Below, one piece after another: positions 17,237 to 24,943 of a stretch of 64,000 nt of DNA. Within the stretch, counting starts at the first letter, position 1, and each line of letters starts with the position of its first letter. The notes under the pieces were generated by a model that searched no databases, was not told the DNA's origin, and worked only from the letters and a program-made list of their open reading frames with translations. Location of the stretch: contig NZ_CYGY02000068.1 in NCBI RefSeq assembly GCF_900007165.1, positions 124,001 to 188,000 on the forward strand, written 5' to 3'. The translations under genes were made by a program, and so were the position numbers. The DNA comes from Paraburkholderia piptadeniae (lineage in GTDB: Bacteria > Pseudomonadota > Gammaproteobacteria > Burkholderiales > Burkholderiaceae).

Positions 17237-17255
17237 CATAATGCTCACCTCTCTA
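17237..17255 (-). promoter_or_regulatory. Ribosome binding site and start codon stranded at the left end of the element
   Basis: On the minus strand TAGAGAGGTGAGCATTATG lies between the recombinase stop (TAA 17260-17258) and the crossover GG. The ATG (17239-17237) followed by TCT CGA GT reads into the att core. In the circular form the frame continues C CAC TCG AAC CAG..., which is exactly the frame of the start-less ORF at 19318-19776. In the integrated form the ATG reads into antisense istB instead. Confidence 0.7.
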
Positions 17256-17257
17256 TG

Positions 17258-19318
17258 TTATTGAAGATCAATGGATAACTGATCCGGATTGGCTGACTGC
17301 GGACCAGTAAAAGCCTCGCGCCTCGCGATCAATGCGTCCACATCTATTCGCTTCACGATCCACGGTGCGCCTGCACAGGCCTGTGTCGCGGGAAGCTCCT
17401 TGATTCGGATCAGACGAAGGACTGTTGCTCCGCTCACGCCAAGGACGGCGGCGACCTCCGCAGCATTCAGTTCGTTGCGCTCCTGCCGCTCTCCCTCCCG
17501 ATAGGCAGCAATTGAATGGTCACGACGCAAAATACACACGCGTGCGGCCGTCCATGAGAGACCTTTGGCGGTGCGCTTCCCCAACCGGTTGATGACTGAA
17601 GCAATTGCCATATCGGGAAGCGATCTGGCCAGCGCGCGAACAATATCGACCGTTTCAGCGGCAGTCGACCAACGATGCTGTCCGGTCCGATTCGACTCAA
17701 ACACAAGCTCGGTGTGATCCCCGCCCTGCCAGTGCAGGAGCGTCCGGATAGTGCTGCCCTGTTTCGTAACGACGATTTCCTTGAGTACGGTACGCAGGAT
17801 ACGTTTCTTGATTTCGATGGGGCTGGCAGGATGATTCCACAGGCTCTCCAGATCCGCTCCGAGCCGCATGATCTCTTCGCGGGCGGCATCGCTTAGCGCG
17901 TCTTCGGGATGCTCACGCAGTTCATCAAGCTCTGCTTGCCGCTGTGCCTGTATCGTTAATGCCTCATTCCACCGACGCTCCAGTTCCGAAGCAACCAGCC
18001 TATTCTCCGGATCAATCGCATCATATTGCCGCCGTGCGCGAGAAGCTTCGTAGCGGGCCTGTTCGAGTGCCAGCTCCTTGTGGCGGATTCGCTCATCCTC
18101 GCTGATTCGTTTGTGCTCAAGCGCTTCCAGCGATGCACGAATCCCCAGCGGTTCAAGTCGGCGGAGAATTTCTTCGGATACCAGACGATCAATGCGAAAC
18201 GCACCGAACGAAATGCATTTCGGTCCGCCATGATTGATCATGCTGCCACGACAGTCGTATCGACCGACCTTGCCATCGATTCCTGAATAGGCAACGTGCA
18301 GCTTACGGCCACAGTGGCCGCAACGCAGCAGCCCTGCCAATAGTGTACTTCCGCGTTTAACAGCGCCTCGGACCATGGTGCCTTTCATGTTGGCATTGTC
18401 AGTGATCAGTTTGCGATTACTTTCGTATTCGTCCCAGCTGATGTAAGTCGCATGATGATCGACAATCAGCACCTGCCAGTCTTCGCGGTTTACCTGCTTG
18501 CCACCATGAAGCCGCTTCCGGCCATTCTCGATACGCACGATCGTCTTCGTCTTGCCAAACGCATAGGCGCCGGCGTATGTCGGATTCGTCAGAATGTGTA
18601 GCAACGTATTGTAGACCGGCAGTTTCCAGACGATATGGCGACCCTCTGCCCCATAGTTCGCTGCGGGCAATTCGATGTGCTCCTGGCGGATCCATAGCAG
18701 AACCTGCCTGACACTACCCATCTCACGGAACTTCCGAAACACGAGATCGAGTGCCTCGCGAATACGTTGATCGGGATCCTTCTCGATGCGATCGTTGGGT
18801 GCGCGCACATAACCAATAGGCACGCTCATAAACAGCTCTCCACGTTTTGCCTTCTGATCGAGTGCGGCCTGGGAACGCTGACGAAACGTCGAGAGTTCCA
18901 TCTCCGATAACGTGCCCTTCATGCCGAGTAACAGTCGATCGTTCGGTTCCCGCGGGTCGTAGATGCCATCCTCGTCCACCAGGATCGTTCCCACGAGCCG
19001 GCAGAACTCAAGCAGCGTGTGCCAGTCCCGTCCGTTGCGCGCGAGCCGCGACGCCTCGATACAGAATACTGCGCCGATCTCACCACTGCATAGTGCCGCG
19101 AGCAGCCGCTCGAAGCCGGGTCGATGTATACCTGAGCCCGATCGCCCCAGATCGTCATCAATGACCGACACGTCGGGCCAGCCTAGGCTTCGCGCACGGT
19201 CTGCAAGGCTGTACTGACGTAGCCGGCTCTCCCGGTTGTTCTGTACCTGGTCGAATGTCGACTGCCGGATGTAAACGCACGCCTTGCGTGCAAGATGTTC
19301 AGCGCGGATCTTGTTCAT
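17258..19318 (-). CDS. Large serine recombinase (686 aa)
   Basis: The N-terminal resolvase domain starts at residue 10 with ARKACVYIRQSTFDQ; Ser20 in YIRQS is the catalytic nucleophile. SRLARNGRDW and the GLLRCGHCGRK zinc ribbon with a second C...KC pair follow. A long charged coiled-coil region (about 400-500) precedes a C-terminal extension with NELNAAEVAAVLGVSGATVLRLI, a MerR/excisionase-like helix-turn-helix not found in ordinary phage integrases. The ATG start is preceded by an alternative GTG; the ATG overlaps the stop of the preceding frame (ATGA). It should perform the integration/excision seen at the GG core. Length is normal for the large-serine group. Confidence 0.92.
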   Translation of the reverse strand: MNKIRAEHLARKACVYIRQSTFDQVQNNRESRLRQYSLADRARSLGWPDVSVIDDDLGRSGSGIHRPGFERLLAALCSGEIGAVFCIEASRLARNGRDWHTLLEFCRLVGTILVDEDGIYDPREPNDRLLLGMKGTLSEMELSTFRQRSQAALDQKAKRGELFMSVPIGYVRAPNDRIEKDPDQRIREALDLVFRKFREMGSVRQVLLWIRQEHIELPAANYGAEGRHIVWKLPVYNTLLHILTNPTYAGAYAFGKTKTIVRIENGRKRLHGGKQVNREDWQVLIVDHHATYISWDEYESNRKLITDNANMKGTMVRGAVKRGSTLLAGLLRCGHCGRKLHVAYSGIDGKVGRYDCRGSMINHGGPKCISFGAFRIDRLVSEEILRRLEPLGIRASLEALEHKRISEDERIRHKELALEQARYEASRARRQYDAIDPENRLVASELERRWNEALTIQAQRQAELDELREHPEDALSDAAREEIMRLGADLESLWNHPASPIEIKKRILRTVLKEIVVTKQGSTIRTLLHWQGGDHTELVFESNRTGQHRWSTAAETVDIVRALARSLPDMAIASVINRLGKRTAKGLSWTAARVCILRRDHSIAAYREGERQERNELNAAEVAAVLGVSGATVLRLIRIKELPATQACAGAPWIVKRIDVDALIARREAFTGPQSANPDQLSIDLQ

Positions 19319-19466
19319 CACGCACCTCTCTTTGTTCGGCGTCGATCACCGACTGGATCAGCAGCGCCAACTGCGCCACCACTTCCGCCTGCAGGTCCTC
19401 CGACATTTGTTCGTTGTTTCCGGCTTCCCTGAACAGTTCCTGTTGTTTCATCATCGTCTTTCGCAT
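19299..19466 (-). CDS. Small conserved-looking protein of the recombinase element (55 aa)
   Basis: The frame encodes MRKTMMKQQELFREAGNNEQ then MSEDLQAEVVAQLALLIQSV then IDAEQREVRDEQDPR. It is a fully helical, acidic peptide likely to form a coiled coil. It overlaps the 3' end of the preceding ORF by about 150 bases in another frame and the recombinase start by 20 bases. Recombinase operons of this kind often have a short helical protein just before the recombinase, so a recombination-directionality or partner role is possible. I do not recognise a named family. Confidence 0.6.
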   Translation of the reverse strand: MRKTMMKQQELFREAGNNEQMSEDLQAEVVAQLALLIQSVIDAEQREVRDEQDPR

Positions 19467-19776
19467 CGCCCGTTACCTTGTGAGTGGACAACACATCACA
19501 AGATAGCGCGGCGTTCACGAGACGCTGCAGTTCGTACAGCACTTCAAGCGGTAGTGATGGCTGGGCAACGACGCGCATATGAGCGGCACCCTCCGAGGTC
19601 ATCCACGGCGGAAGATGGGTGCGGGTGCCATCCGGTTGCATGATGATCAGATACGACTCACCGCGAAAGCGATTGACCCCGATCACGTTGATCCTTTCGC
19701 CTGCGCGTGGATGATATGGATACCGAACGACTACCTCATCTGCATGATCATGGGCAGTGTGTCGCTGGTTCGAGTG
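19318..19776 (-). CDS. First ORF of the recombinase element (DUF5372-like), without a start codon when integrated
   Basis: From the right crossover the frame reads HSNQRHTAHDHADEVVVRYP, then YHPRAGERINVIGVNRFRGE and LIIMQPDGTRTHLPPWMTSE. The RYPYHPRAGE...G...QPDGT...LPxWMT pattern resembles the small DUF5372-type proteins that accompany such recombinases. No ATG or GTG occurs before codon 35 of the reconstructed frame (GTG 19686 is internal to the conserved block). Circularisation supplies ATG TCT CGA GTC from the other end, giving about 156 residues. The last 50 codons overlap the small ORF in another frame and may be less constrained. The stop TGA overlaps the recombinase ATG. Confidence 0.65.
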   Translation of the reverse strand, partial: HSNQRHTAHDHADEVVVRYPYHPRAGERINVIGVNRFRGESYLIIMQPDGTRTHLPPWMTSEGAAHMRVVAQPSLPLEVLYELQRLVNAALSCDVLSTHKVTGDAKDDDETTGTVQGSRKQRTNVGGPAGGSGGAVGAADPVGDRRRTKRGA

Positions 19777-19777
19777 G
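19770..19777. other. Right attachment half-site (attR arm) of the recombinase element
   Basis: TCGAGT followed by GG. Together with GG-ACTCGA at 17227-17234 it reconstitutes a 14-bp palindromic attP. The flanking istB sequences give attB as AGC-GG-GGGTGGC, inside the P-loop codons. Confidence 0.7.
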
Positions 19778-20270
19778 GGGTGGCAAATCGCACTTGTCGT
19801 CGGCCATTGGACTGAGCCTGCTGGAGAAGGGCTGGAAGGTCCTCTTCGCTCGCACTACGGACCTCGTGCAGCGGTTGCAGGTCGCGCGCCGCGAGCTCGC
19901 TCTGGAGTCTGCCATCAACCGGCTGGATCGATTCGATCTCCTTGTTTTGGATGATTTCGCATACGTCAGCAAGGATCAGGCCGAGACGTCGGTGCTGTTC
20001 GAGCTCATCAGCGCCAGGTATGAGCACCGTTCTCTTTGCATAACGGCCAACCAGCCGTTCGGCGAATGGGAGAAGGTCTTCCCCGACCGGGCCATGACGG
20101 TGGCCGCCGTCGACCGGCTGGTCCATCACTCGACCATCTTCGAGCTGAACGTCGAAAGCTACCGTCGCCGTACCGCCCTGGAGCGCAAGCAGCAGGGTCC
20201 GGGACGCCCGGCCAGTCGAGCGACACCAAAGAACGTCGGCGTGCCGCCAAAACAGGAGGATCAACAATGA
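19778..20270 (+). pseudogene. istB: IS21 helper ATPase IstB, 3' part
   Basis: The frame resumes with GGKSHLSSAIGLSLLEKGWKV (the rest of Walker A), LLVLDDFAYVSKDQAETSVLFELI (Walker B), ITANQPFGEWEKVFPD (sensor 1) and VDRLVHHSTIFELNVESYRR. All are standard IstB motifs. It is in frame with the 5' part once the nested element is removed. The stop overlaps the next ORF by ATGA. Confidence 0.9.
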
Positions 20271-20578
20271 CGGGAAATTCGCAGCTCACGGGTGTAACGC
20301 GTGACGACGCATCCGGCAGTTCGATGCCGACGCCCCGCGCGCTCACTGGAGCGCAACGGCAACGTGCGTATCGCTTGCGGCGCAAACGGGCCGTGATAGA
20401 CGCCATTGGTGAGGAAGCCCTGGCGTCACGCGTTACGTTGCTGGCCCTGCTCGGCGACGCACTGGCTGCAATGGAAGCCAGCTGCACTTCGACGATGCTC
20501 ATCGAGATCAAACGCGAGAGCGTAAAGCGCGTGCTCAAAGCCATCGTCACGCGTTACGGCATCGACCTCACCGACTGA
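20267..20578 (+). CDS. Third small ORF of the IS21 element (103 aa)
   Basis: MTGNSQLTGVTRDDASGSSM is followed by LTGAQRQRAYRLRRKRAVID, a basic helix that could bind nucleic acid, and then a helical tail AIGEEALASRVTLLALLGDALAA. Its ATG overlaps the istB stop, just as istB overlaps istA, so it looks like a genuine third gene of the IS operon rather than a chance frame. Classical IS21 has only istA and istB. I do not know a function. Because istB is interrupted, it is cut off from the original operon promoter. Confidence 0.6.
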   Translation: MTGNSQLTGVTRDDASGSSMPTPRALTGAQRQRAYRLRRKRAVIDAIGEEALASRVTLLALLGDALAAMEASCTSTMLIEIKRESVKRVLKAIVTRYGIDLTD

Positions 20579-20586
20579 CGCGCTGT

Positions 20587-20905
20587 TCTCATCCAGATTG
20601 ACGCGCGGCTGGCAGGCCAAGCTCGCCGGCGTCAATCAACACCGGCGTCATTACCCTCGCCACCACATTCTTATCCTGATTGTCGCGCGACCAGAATACC
20701 TGCAGCGTCACGTGTTACACAGTAATCCTCAACGACTGAAGTCCTCATCTTGATTGTCGCGCGACCCCCGCTCGCCAGCGTCAATCAAAACCGCGCGTCA
20801 ATCAATAAACGCTTGTCAGCGTCAATCAACATCGGCATCATCATTCCTGCCGCGACATTCTCAAGCTGATTGTCGCGCGTCTCTCATCCAGATTGTCGCG
20901 CCACA
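20587..20905 (+). repeat. Right terminal repeat array of the IS21 element
   Basis: At least five units of the form TCnnnnTGATTGTCGCGC occur: about 20587-20606 (CATCCAGATTGACGCGC), 20669-20688, 20744-20763, 20861-20880 and the terminal 20883-20901. Several GCGTCAATCA units in the opposite sense lie between them (20634, 20779, 20798, 20820). They match the left-end units. Such a long array is unusual for the family, whose ends normally carry two or three copies. Confidence 0.7.
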
Positions 20906-20912
20906 GCTTCGG
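20906..20912. repeat. Right copy of the IS21 target-site duplication
   Basis: GCTTCGG, identical to 15172-15178, directly after the IS right end. Confidence 0.85.
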
Positions 20913-21414
20913 CCAGATCACCGCCCTGCACATCAGCACGGACCTGGGTTACCCCGTTTACAAACCGGATCGCTGGCTGTTGCGCTTCGCAGCGACGGAT
21001 CCGTCAGTAAGATCGGCGATTGAATCCAGACTTCCGGCCGGCATGACACTCGATCGCGTCACCCAGGGCTATCTGGAACGCCACCTTGAGCTTGTGATGT
21101 TCGCGATCGATCAGCTCACGGAAGATTTCCAACGGACACCTCAGCCCGCGGAGATCGTCGACCTGAATATCGGCTTCAGGCGTCACCGCTTTGTGGACCT
21201 CATGGTGGTGAAGTTCGGGATGACACCTGAAGCACAATTCGGAATCAGCATCTCAGGCAAGCGCCGGCTTTTAACCGACGACGGACTCGCGCAACGCTAT
21301 CCGCACCTGTATGCGATTGCCAAAGAGATGGCCCAGGCGATCGAGGACGGGCAGAAAGCGCGTGCTGCCAGACGGCGGGCAAGGGCCGCCGCCAGTAGCA
21401 ATCCAGCACGCTGA
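20913..21414 (+). pseudogene. 3' part of the IS21-split helix-hairpin-helix gene
   Basis: In the frame restored by removing the IS, this part gives QITALHISTDLGYPVYKPDR and WLLRFAATDPSVRSAIESRL, then a middle segment DLNIGFRRHRFVDLMVVKFG and an Ala/Arg-rich basic tail ending SSNPAR. GFGQITALHISTDLG followed by KPD matches a helix-hairpin-helix with a downstream Asp as in HhH-GPD glycosylases. It has no start of its own; a TTG at 20893 inside the IS end could give an artificial N-terminus. Whether the family is a true glycosylase is uncertain. Confidence 0.7.
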
Positions 21415-21492
21415 TCCCGCGAGCCGTCTGTCGATGCGCGGGTCGTTTCCTCTCCATGCTGCTCCATGCCGCTTCAGGCACGAGCCAACCGG

Positions 21493-21864
21493 TCAATAAA
21501 CGTCCGTATTGCGCTCCAGTTCCCCCAGCCACGAATAGATTCCGCCCAGCATCATGAACACGCTGTCCGTAACCTCGCCAAGGTGTCTTACGTTGATATG
21601 CCTGAGCTCAGGCAGTGACACCTCACCTTTTTTGCTGGTCGGATATCTGAACGAGAAGGACAATGGATCGACGGCGTCCAGGTGCCAGATCACCTCTTCA
21701 ATGGCGAGCACTTCCTTGCCGTCCTGCCGCGGATCCAGCTGCCCGAGCAAAGCGCGCAGTTCCGCCCACAGTGGCATGAGCCGGTGGTCGTGGTCGGCAG
21801 CCGGTAGTTTTCCTGCCAGGCGCCGTGCATAGGGCAGGATGAGTTGTTCATCGCAACAGGACAT
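21493..21864 (-). pseudogene. C-terminal fragment of a conserved hypothetical (HEPN-like) protein
   Basis: Reverse-strand translation from near 21864 gives LMPLWAELRALLGQLDPRQD, IEEVIWHLDAVDPLSFSFRY and PTSKKGEVSLPELRHINVRH, with a helical end. The FRYP-x-x-KKG-x-xSLP-x-L-x-HIN pattern recalls a widespread family of helical, HEPN-like proteins of unknown function. Upstream of about 21866 the frame loses all coding character and runs antisense through a different gene fragment, so the N-terminus is missing. ATG 21864 could start a 123-residue stub but has no ribosome binding site. Confidence 0.55.
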
Positions 21865-21875
21865 AAAGCGTGTGT

Positions 21876-22022
21876 GGATACGCACTCGACGTAGACATCT
21901 GCAAACAGATCGCGAAGGATCTGGGCTTCGCGGCGGAAATTCGTCCGGTCGCGGTTGACGCGCGCATCGCCGCACTCCAGACCGGCCGGGTGGACGTTGT
22001 GCTCGGCAAGGGATCCAGATAG
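21876..22022 (+). pseudogene. Internal fragment of an amino acid ABC binding protein gene
   Basis: The plus strand reads GYALDVDICKQIAKDLGFAA, EIRPVAVDARIAALQTGRVD and VVLGKGSR before a TAG. This is the conserved GFDVDLxxxIAKxLG...RIPALQxGxVDVVLG section of SBP_bac_3 proteins, cut at both sides. It abuts the fragment on the other strand within about 10 bases, so two unrelated gene remnants meet here. Nothing further is recognisable in 22023-22265. Confidence 0.7.
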
Positions 22023-22265
22023 CAGACATCCGGACAGCAGCGCGCATCACTCCACGAGTCTGAACCGGGTCCGAACGCCTTATGAGAGGCTGGTCCGACT
22101 CCGTCCATGAGCTGCGCAGGCCGGCGGACTTCGCCGGCCAGAACATACACAGACGATTGACGTGGCGTGCGGGACGAGTCTCCATGCAGGTCCATGTGAT
22201 GGCCAGCCGAACTCAAGATGTCCAGGACACGATGGATCGTGCGGTGTCCCGAGAAATTGTGCGTA

Positions 22266-23891
22266 TCAGCCGATCATGGACGGAAAGGGAATAACATTCT
22301 CAAACCGAGAGCCACTCCCGTGACCATAACGCAGTTTGAACAGTGGATGGGGAATTTCACGGTCCTGCCAAGGGAAAGTATCCGCATTAAACTGGGCGTG
22401 CGCGTCGAACATCGAACCGCCGACTGATCGACGGTGGCTGCAACGTGCGTTTGCGTGGTCCAGCAGCGATCGCGCATCAGGTAGCAAGACGGAAAAGCCA
22501 CGCCCCGGTGCGGACGAGCGCTGATCTGCGCGTGTACTCGTAATAGCAGAGGGCAGTTGAAGTTCGCCGGACGTCAGTGGGTTGATCACCACCTTGACGT
22601 TCTCCTCAATGTGACCGACCTCCAGTTCCATCCACAGCCTGAGGAACTCGGCATACAGGAGGCGAGGAACGAGATCAGGCGGCGGAATCATCCCGCGTAG
22701 AGACAATGGTCTCAATGTCCAGCGTTCAACTGAACCATCGCGGTGCGCGTCTCCCGAGGCAGGCCAGTGGTCGGAAAACGATCGCGGAGGATCGATCAGG
22801 CGAGCTTCGCTCACTGCAGTACGCGGATAATCCGAGTCGATCAACCGCAACAACTTTAGTTCCCGCTCGATCTCCGCGCCATCCTGCTCGACCGCACGCC
22901 TCCAGGTAATGTAAGCGATGCAAACGGCACACGCATACTCCCGATCAAGACAACTGAAATCGGACCTCTCCGCCGAAGCAAGAATCGACAGACAACGCCG
23001 ATGCCGACGGATAAAGCGCCGAAATATCTTGCGTCGCACGCTGCGATAGTGCCGGATAGCGAGTTTCTCCCAAGTCTCGTCGTCCAGCACACAGGCATCC
23101 GTTGGAGTCGGCCATCTGACAATCATTGCGGGTGTCGTCTCAACGGGAGACGATTGCCAACACCTCGGCAACGATACAAGCGCCTGCACGCTGCCCCATT
23201 TCAGCCTGACGTGACGATCTCGCGCGACAGCACTCAATGCGTCCCCGAGCAGATCGTTTGCGCACGGCTCCCTTTCGCGCACGGCGCGCCACCAGGCGAC
23301 GATCTGCTTGCACGATTCTTCCGCTTCACGGCAAAGTTCGGGATCCACGCGACTGGTGACACGACGAGTTGCATCAATGATTCGCGTACCGCACACCGGA
23401 CAAACAACACCTTCGGACGCGTTACGCGGATCCATGTTTCGTACCGCCATGGCGCATCGCGTGCACCCTCGGGTCAGGGCAACGCGATGCCATGGGCAGT
23501 GCGTCAGTGCCCCAATCGCAAAGAGACTGCAGTGATACCCAGCACGCATGCACTCCGGACAATGCCGGATGCCCATGGTGTTCTTACCAGAAGACGGAAA
23601 CCCCAGCGCGTCCAGAAAACCCCTTTGAAGGACAAATCGCGGCTCACCCAGGAGTGAGGAATAGACGTGGAACGAAACCCAGTATCCACAAAGCAGATCG
23701 TCTGCGGACCTTGCCCTTCCAACTTCCGACAATGAAAGCAAGCGTCGAAGCTCTTCCCACGCGAGGCAGTTGATTGCCATCACGCGCGCAAAGACCAGCC
23801 AGCCTGACTCGAATGGCGCGATACTGCCGGCCAGCCAGGTCAGCCGAGCGTTGGGAAAATCACGATCGGTCGCATTCAGGATCCGTCTCAT
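22266..23891 (-). CDS. tniQ: TniQ/TnsD-family target-selection protein (541 aa)
   Basis: The N-terminal part has RHCPECMRAGYHCSLFAIGA followed by LTHCPWHRVALTRGC and VVCPVCGTRI, the zinc-binding C-x-x-C...C-x-x-H-x-x...C-x-x-C series of TniQ. The remaining 350 residues are less conserved, as in TnsD proteins. It is the last gene of the tnsA-B-C-tniQ module, 14 bases after tnsC. GGAGAAGAGTCGC precedes the ATG. In Tn7-like elements this protein picks the target site and recruits TnsC. Which attachment site it recognises cannot be told here. Confidence 0.88.
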   Translation of the reverse strand: MRRILNATDRDFPNARLTWLAGSIAPFESGWLVFARVMAINCLAWEELRRLLSLSEVGRARSADDLLCGYWVSFHVYSSLLGEPRFVLQRGFLDALGFPSSGKNTMGIRHCPECMRAGYHCSLFAIGALTHCPWHRVALTRGCTRCAMAVRNMDPRNASEGVVCPVCGTRIIDATRRVTSRVDPELCREAEESCKQIVAWWRAVREREPCANDLLGDALSAVARDRHVRLKWGSVQALVSLPRCWQSSPVETTPAMIVRWPTPTDACVLDDETWEKLAIRHYRSVRRKIFRRFIRRHRRCLSILASAERSDFSCLDREYACAVCIAYITWRRAVEQDGAEIERELKLLRLIDSDYPRTAVSEARLIDPPRSFSDHWPASGDAHRDGSVERWTLRPLSLRGMIPPPDLVPRLLYAEFLRLWMELEVGHIEENVKVVINPLTSGELQLPSAITSTRADQRSSAPGRGFSVLLPDARSLLDHANARCSHRRSVGGSMFDAHAQFNADTFPWQDREIPHPLFKLRYGHGSGSRFENVIPFPSMIG

Positions 23892-23905
23892 GCGACTCTT
23901 CTCCG

Positions 23906-24934
23906 TCAGCTTCCCCAGCTGAGGTCCGAAACATCGATGGCATTCTGGATATCTTTCGCCTCCAGCACGAACTGCTCATTGTCAAACCGATGAAGCGACA
24001 GAAAGAGCCAGTCAATGGTCATGGTGATCGCCTCCATGTTCAATCCGTCCTCGGCGTCAGGCATCGCTGCCGACATTTCCTGCCAGATCAGTTCCGCGCA
24101 GCGATGGAACCGGAATCCCCGTTGATACGCCTGTGGAAAGAAAAATTCGGTGTAGCTCCAGCCCGACCCTTCTGGCCATTCGCTCCCGGTGTCCAGATAA
24201 GTGAGCACGTCTCTGAGCATATCGACCCCCGTACAGCCTACAAAAGACTTCGGACGCCGAAAGAATCTCGCTATCAGCTGCTGCTTGTTCTGCTGCTGCA
24301 AAGAGGTTATCCGTTGCGCGACCCCCGGTTGTCCGAATGAAATCACCGTCATGGTGATGCCGCGAAGCTCAAGCAGGTTACCGAGTTCCAGAAGGCTGAC
24401 GATATCTTCGTCCCCGAACAGATTGACTTCATCGAGAATCATGACAAAGTGATCTCCGCCTTTTGCGGCAAGTGCTGTCTCCACATCCGCCACCACATTG
24501 CGCAATAACAGGGTCGCGTCGGCTCTCGCCGCGCATACGTGTTTTACACTTTCGAGTATCACACGGTAGGCGTGCCCAGCGACCGGCCGCAGCGTCGAGC
24601 GCGCTGCCACGACGATCACGTGGATGTGCGGAAACTCCTCGAGCAGATACTGGCGGATCGCCTTCGCGCAAGTCGTCTTGCCGTATCGTGTCTTTCCGAT
24701 GAAGATCAGGCCAGTGTGTCGGGCGTATACACGTTCGCGACTCGCCCGGTAGGCGTGCTGGATCACCGTCGTGGGGATGGTGTAGCGTCGCTTCGTCAGG
24801 GGATGGTGGGGGAGCAAAGCCGCGCGATGTTCTGGCAACCAGCCGCCAGCGGGCATTTCCGGAGCTGCGTCACCGTCCTCGTGACTGATCCTTTTACGCC
24901 CGTGAGCAGTTGGCTCATCAAGTGCGACGCCCAT
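23906..24934 (-). CDS. tnsC: Tn7-like AAA+ regulator TnsC/TniB (342 aa)
   Basis: Walker A is FIGKTRYGKTTCAKAI (about 78-90) and Walker B is HFVMILDEVNLFGDE; ITMTVISFGQPGV is the sensor region. The chosen ATG 24934 has GGAGG six bases upstream; the GTG six bases earlier overlaps that site and was not used. It lies nine bases after tnsB. TnsC couples target recognition by TniQ to activation of the TnsA/TnsB transposase. Confidence 0.9.
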   Translation of the reverse strand: MGVALDEPTAHGRKRISHEDGDAAPEMPAGGWLPEHRAALLPHHPLTKRRYTIPTTVIQHAYRASRERVYARHTGLIFIGKTRYGKTTCAKAIRQYLLEEFPHIHVIVVAARSTLRPVAGHAYRVILESVKHVCAARADATLLLRNVVADVETALAAKGGDHFVMILDEVNLFGDEDIVSLLELGNLLELRGITMTVISFGQPGVAQRITSLQQQNKQQLIARFFRRPKSFVGCTGVDMLRDVLTYLDTGSEWPEGSGWSYTEFFFPQAYQRGFRFHRCAELIWQEMSAAMPDAEDGLNMEAITMTIDWLFLSLHRFDNEQFVLEAKDIQNAIDVSDLSWGS

Positions 24935-24943
24935 ACGCACCTC

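Larger units (their letters stand above)
17227..19777 (-). mobile_element. Nested serine-recombinase element inserted in the istB P-loop
   Basis: The two istB halves meet at a GG dinucleotide: AGC-GG-ACTCGA at the left (GG 17227-17228) and TCGAGT-GG-GGGTGG at the right (GG 19776-19777). Removing about 2.55 kb restores istB exactly. The implied circular junction TCGAGT-GG-ACTCGA is a perfect palindrome around the GG core, as expected of a serine-integrase attP. The element encodes only three genes, all on the minus strand and overlapping: a small conserved ORF, a 55-codon ORF and the 686-residue recombinase. Confidence 0.85.
15179..20905 (+). mobile_element. IS21-family insertion sequence carrying a nested serine-recombinase element
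   Basis: The ends are TGCCGCGCGTCAAAC... on the left and ...GATTGTCGCGCCACA on the right, imperfect inverted repeats that begin with TG and end with CA. They are flanked by GCTTCGG duplications. Inside are istA (frameshifted), istB (interrupted) and a third small ORF, each overlapping the next by ATGA. Without the 2.55-kb nested element the IS is about 3.18 kb, longer than the usual 2.0-2.6 kb of the family. The extra length comes from the third ORF and a long right-terminal repeat array. With istA and istB broken, it should no longer move by itself. Confidence 0.85.

Noticed and set aside
22283..22305. GGGAATAACATTCTC near the tniQ end considered as transposon left end
   Set aside because: It lies within tniQ codons (FENVIPF), is a single copy and lacks the TTTAGTTC part of the right-end motif.
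22851..22862. AACTTTAGTTC inside tniQ considered a transposase site
   Set aside because: It encodes conserved-looking codons (ELKLLRL) in the middle of the gene and is isolated.
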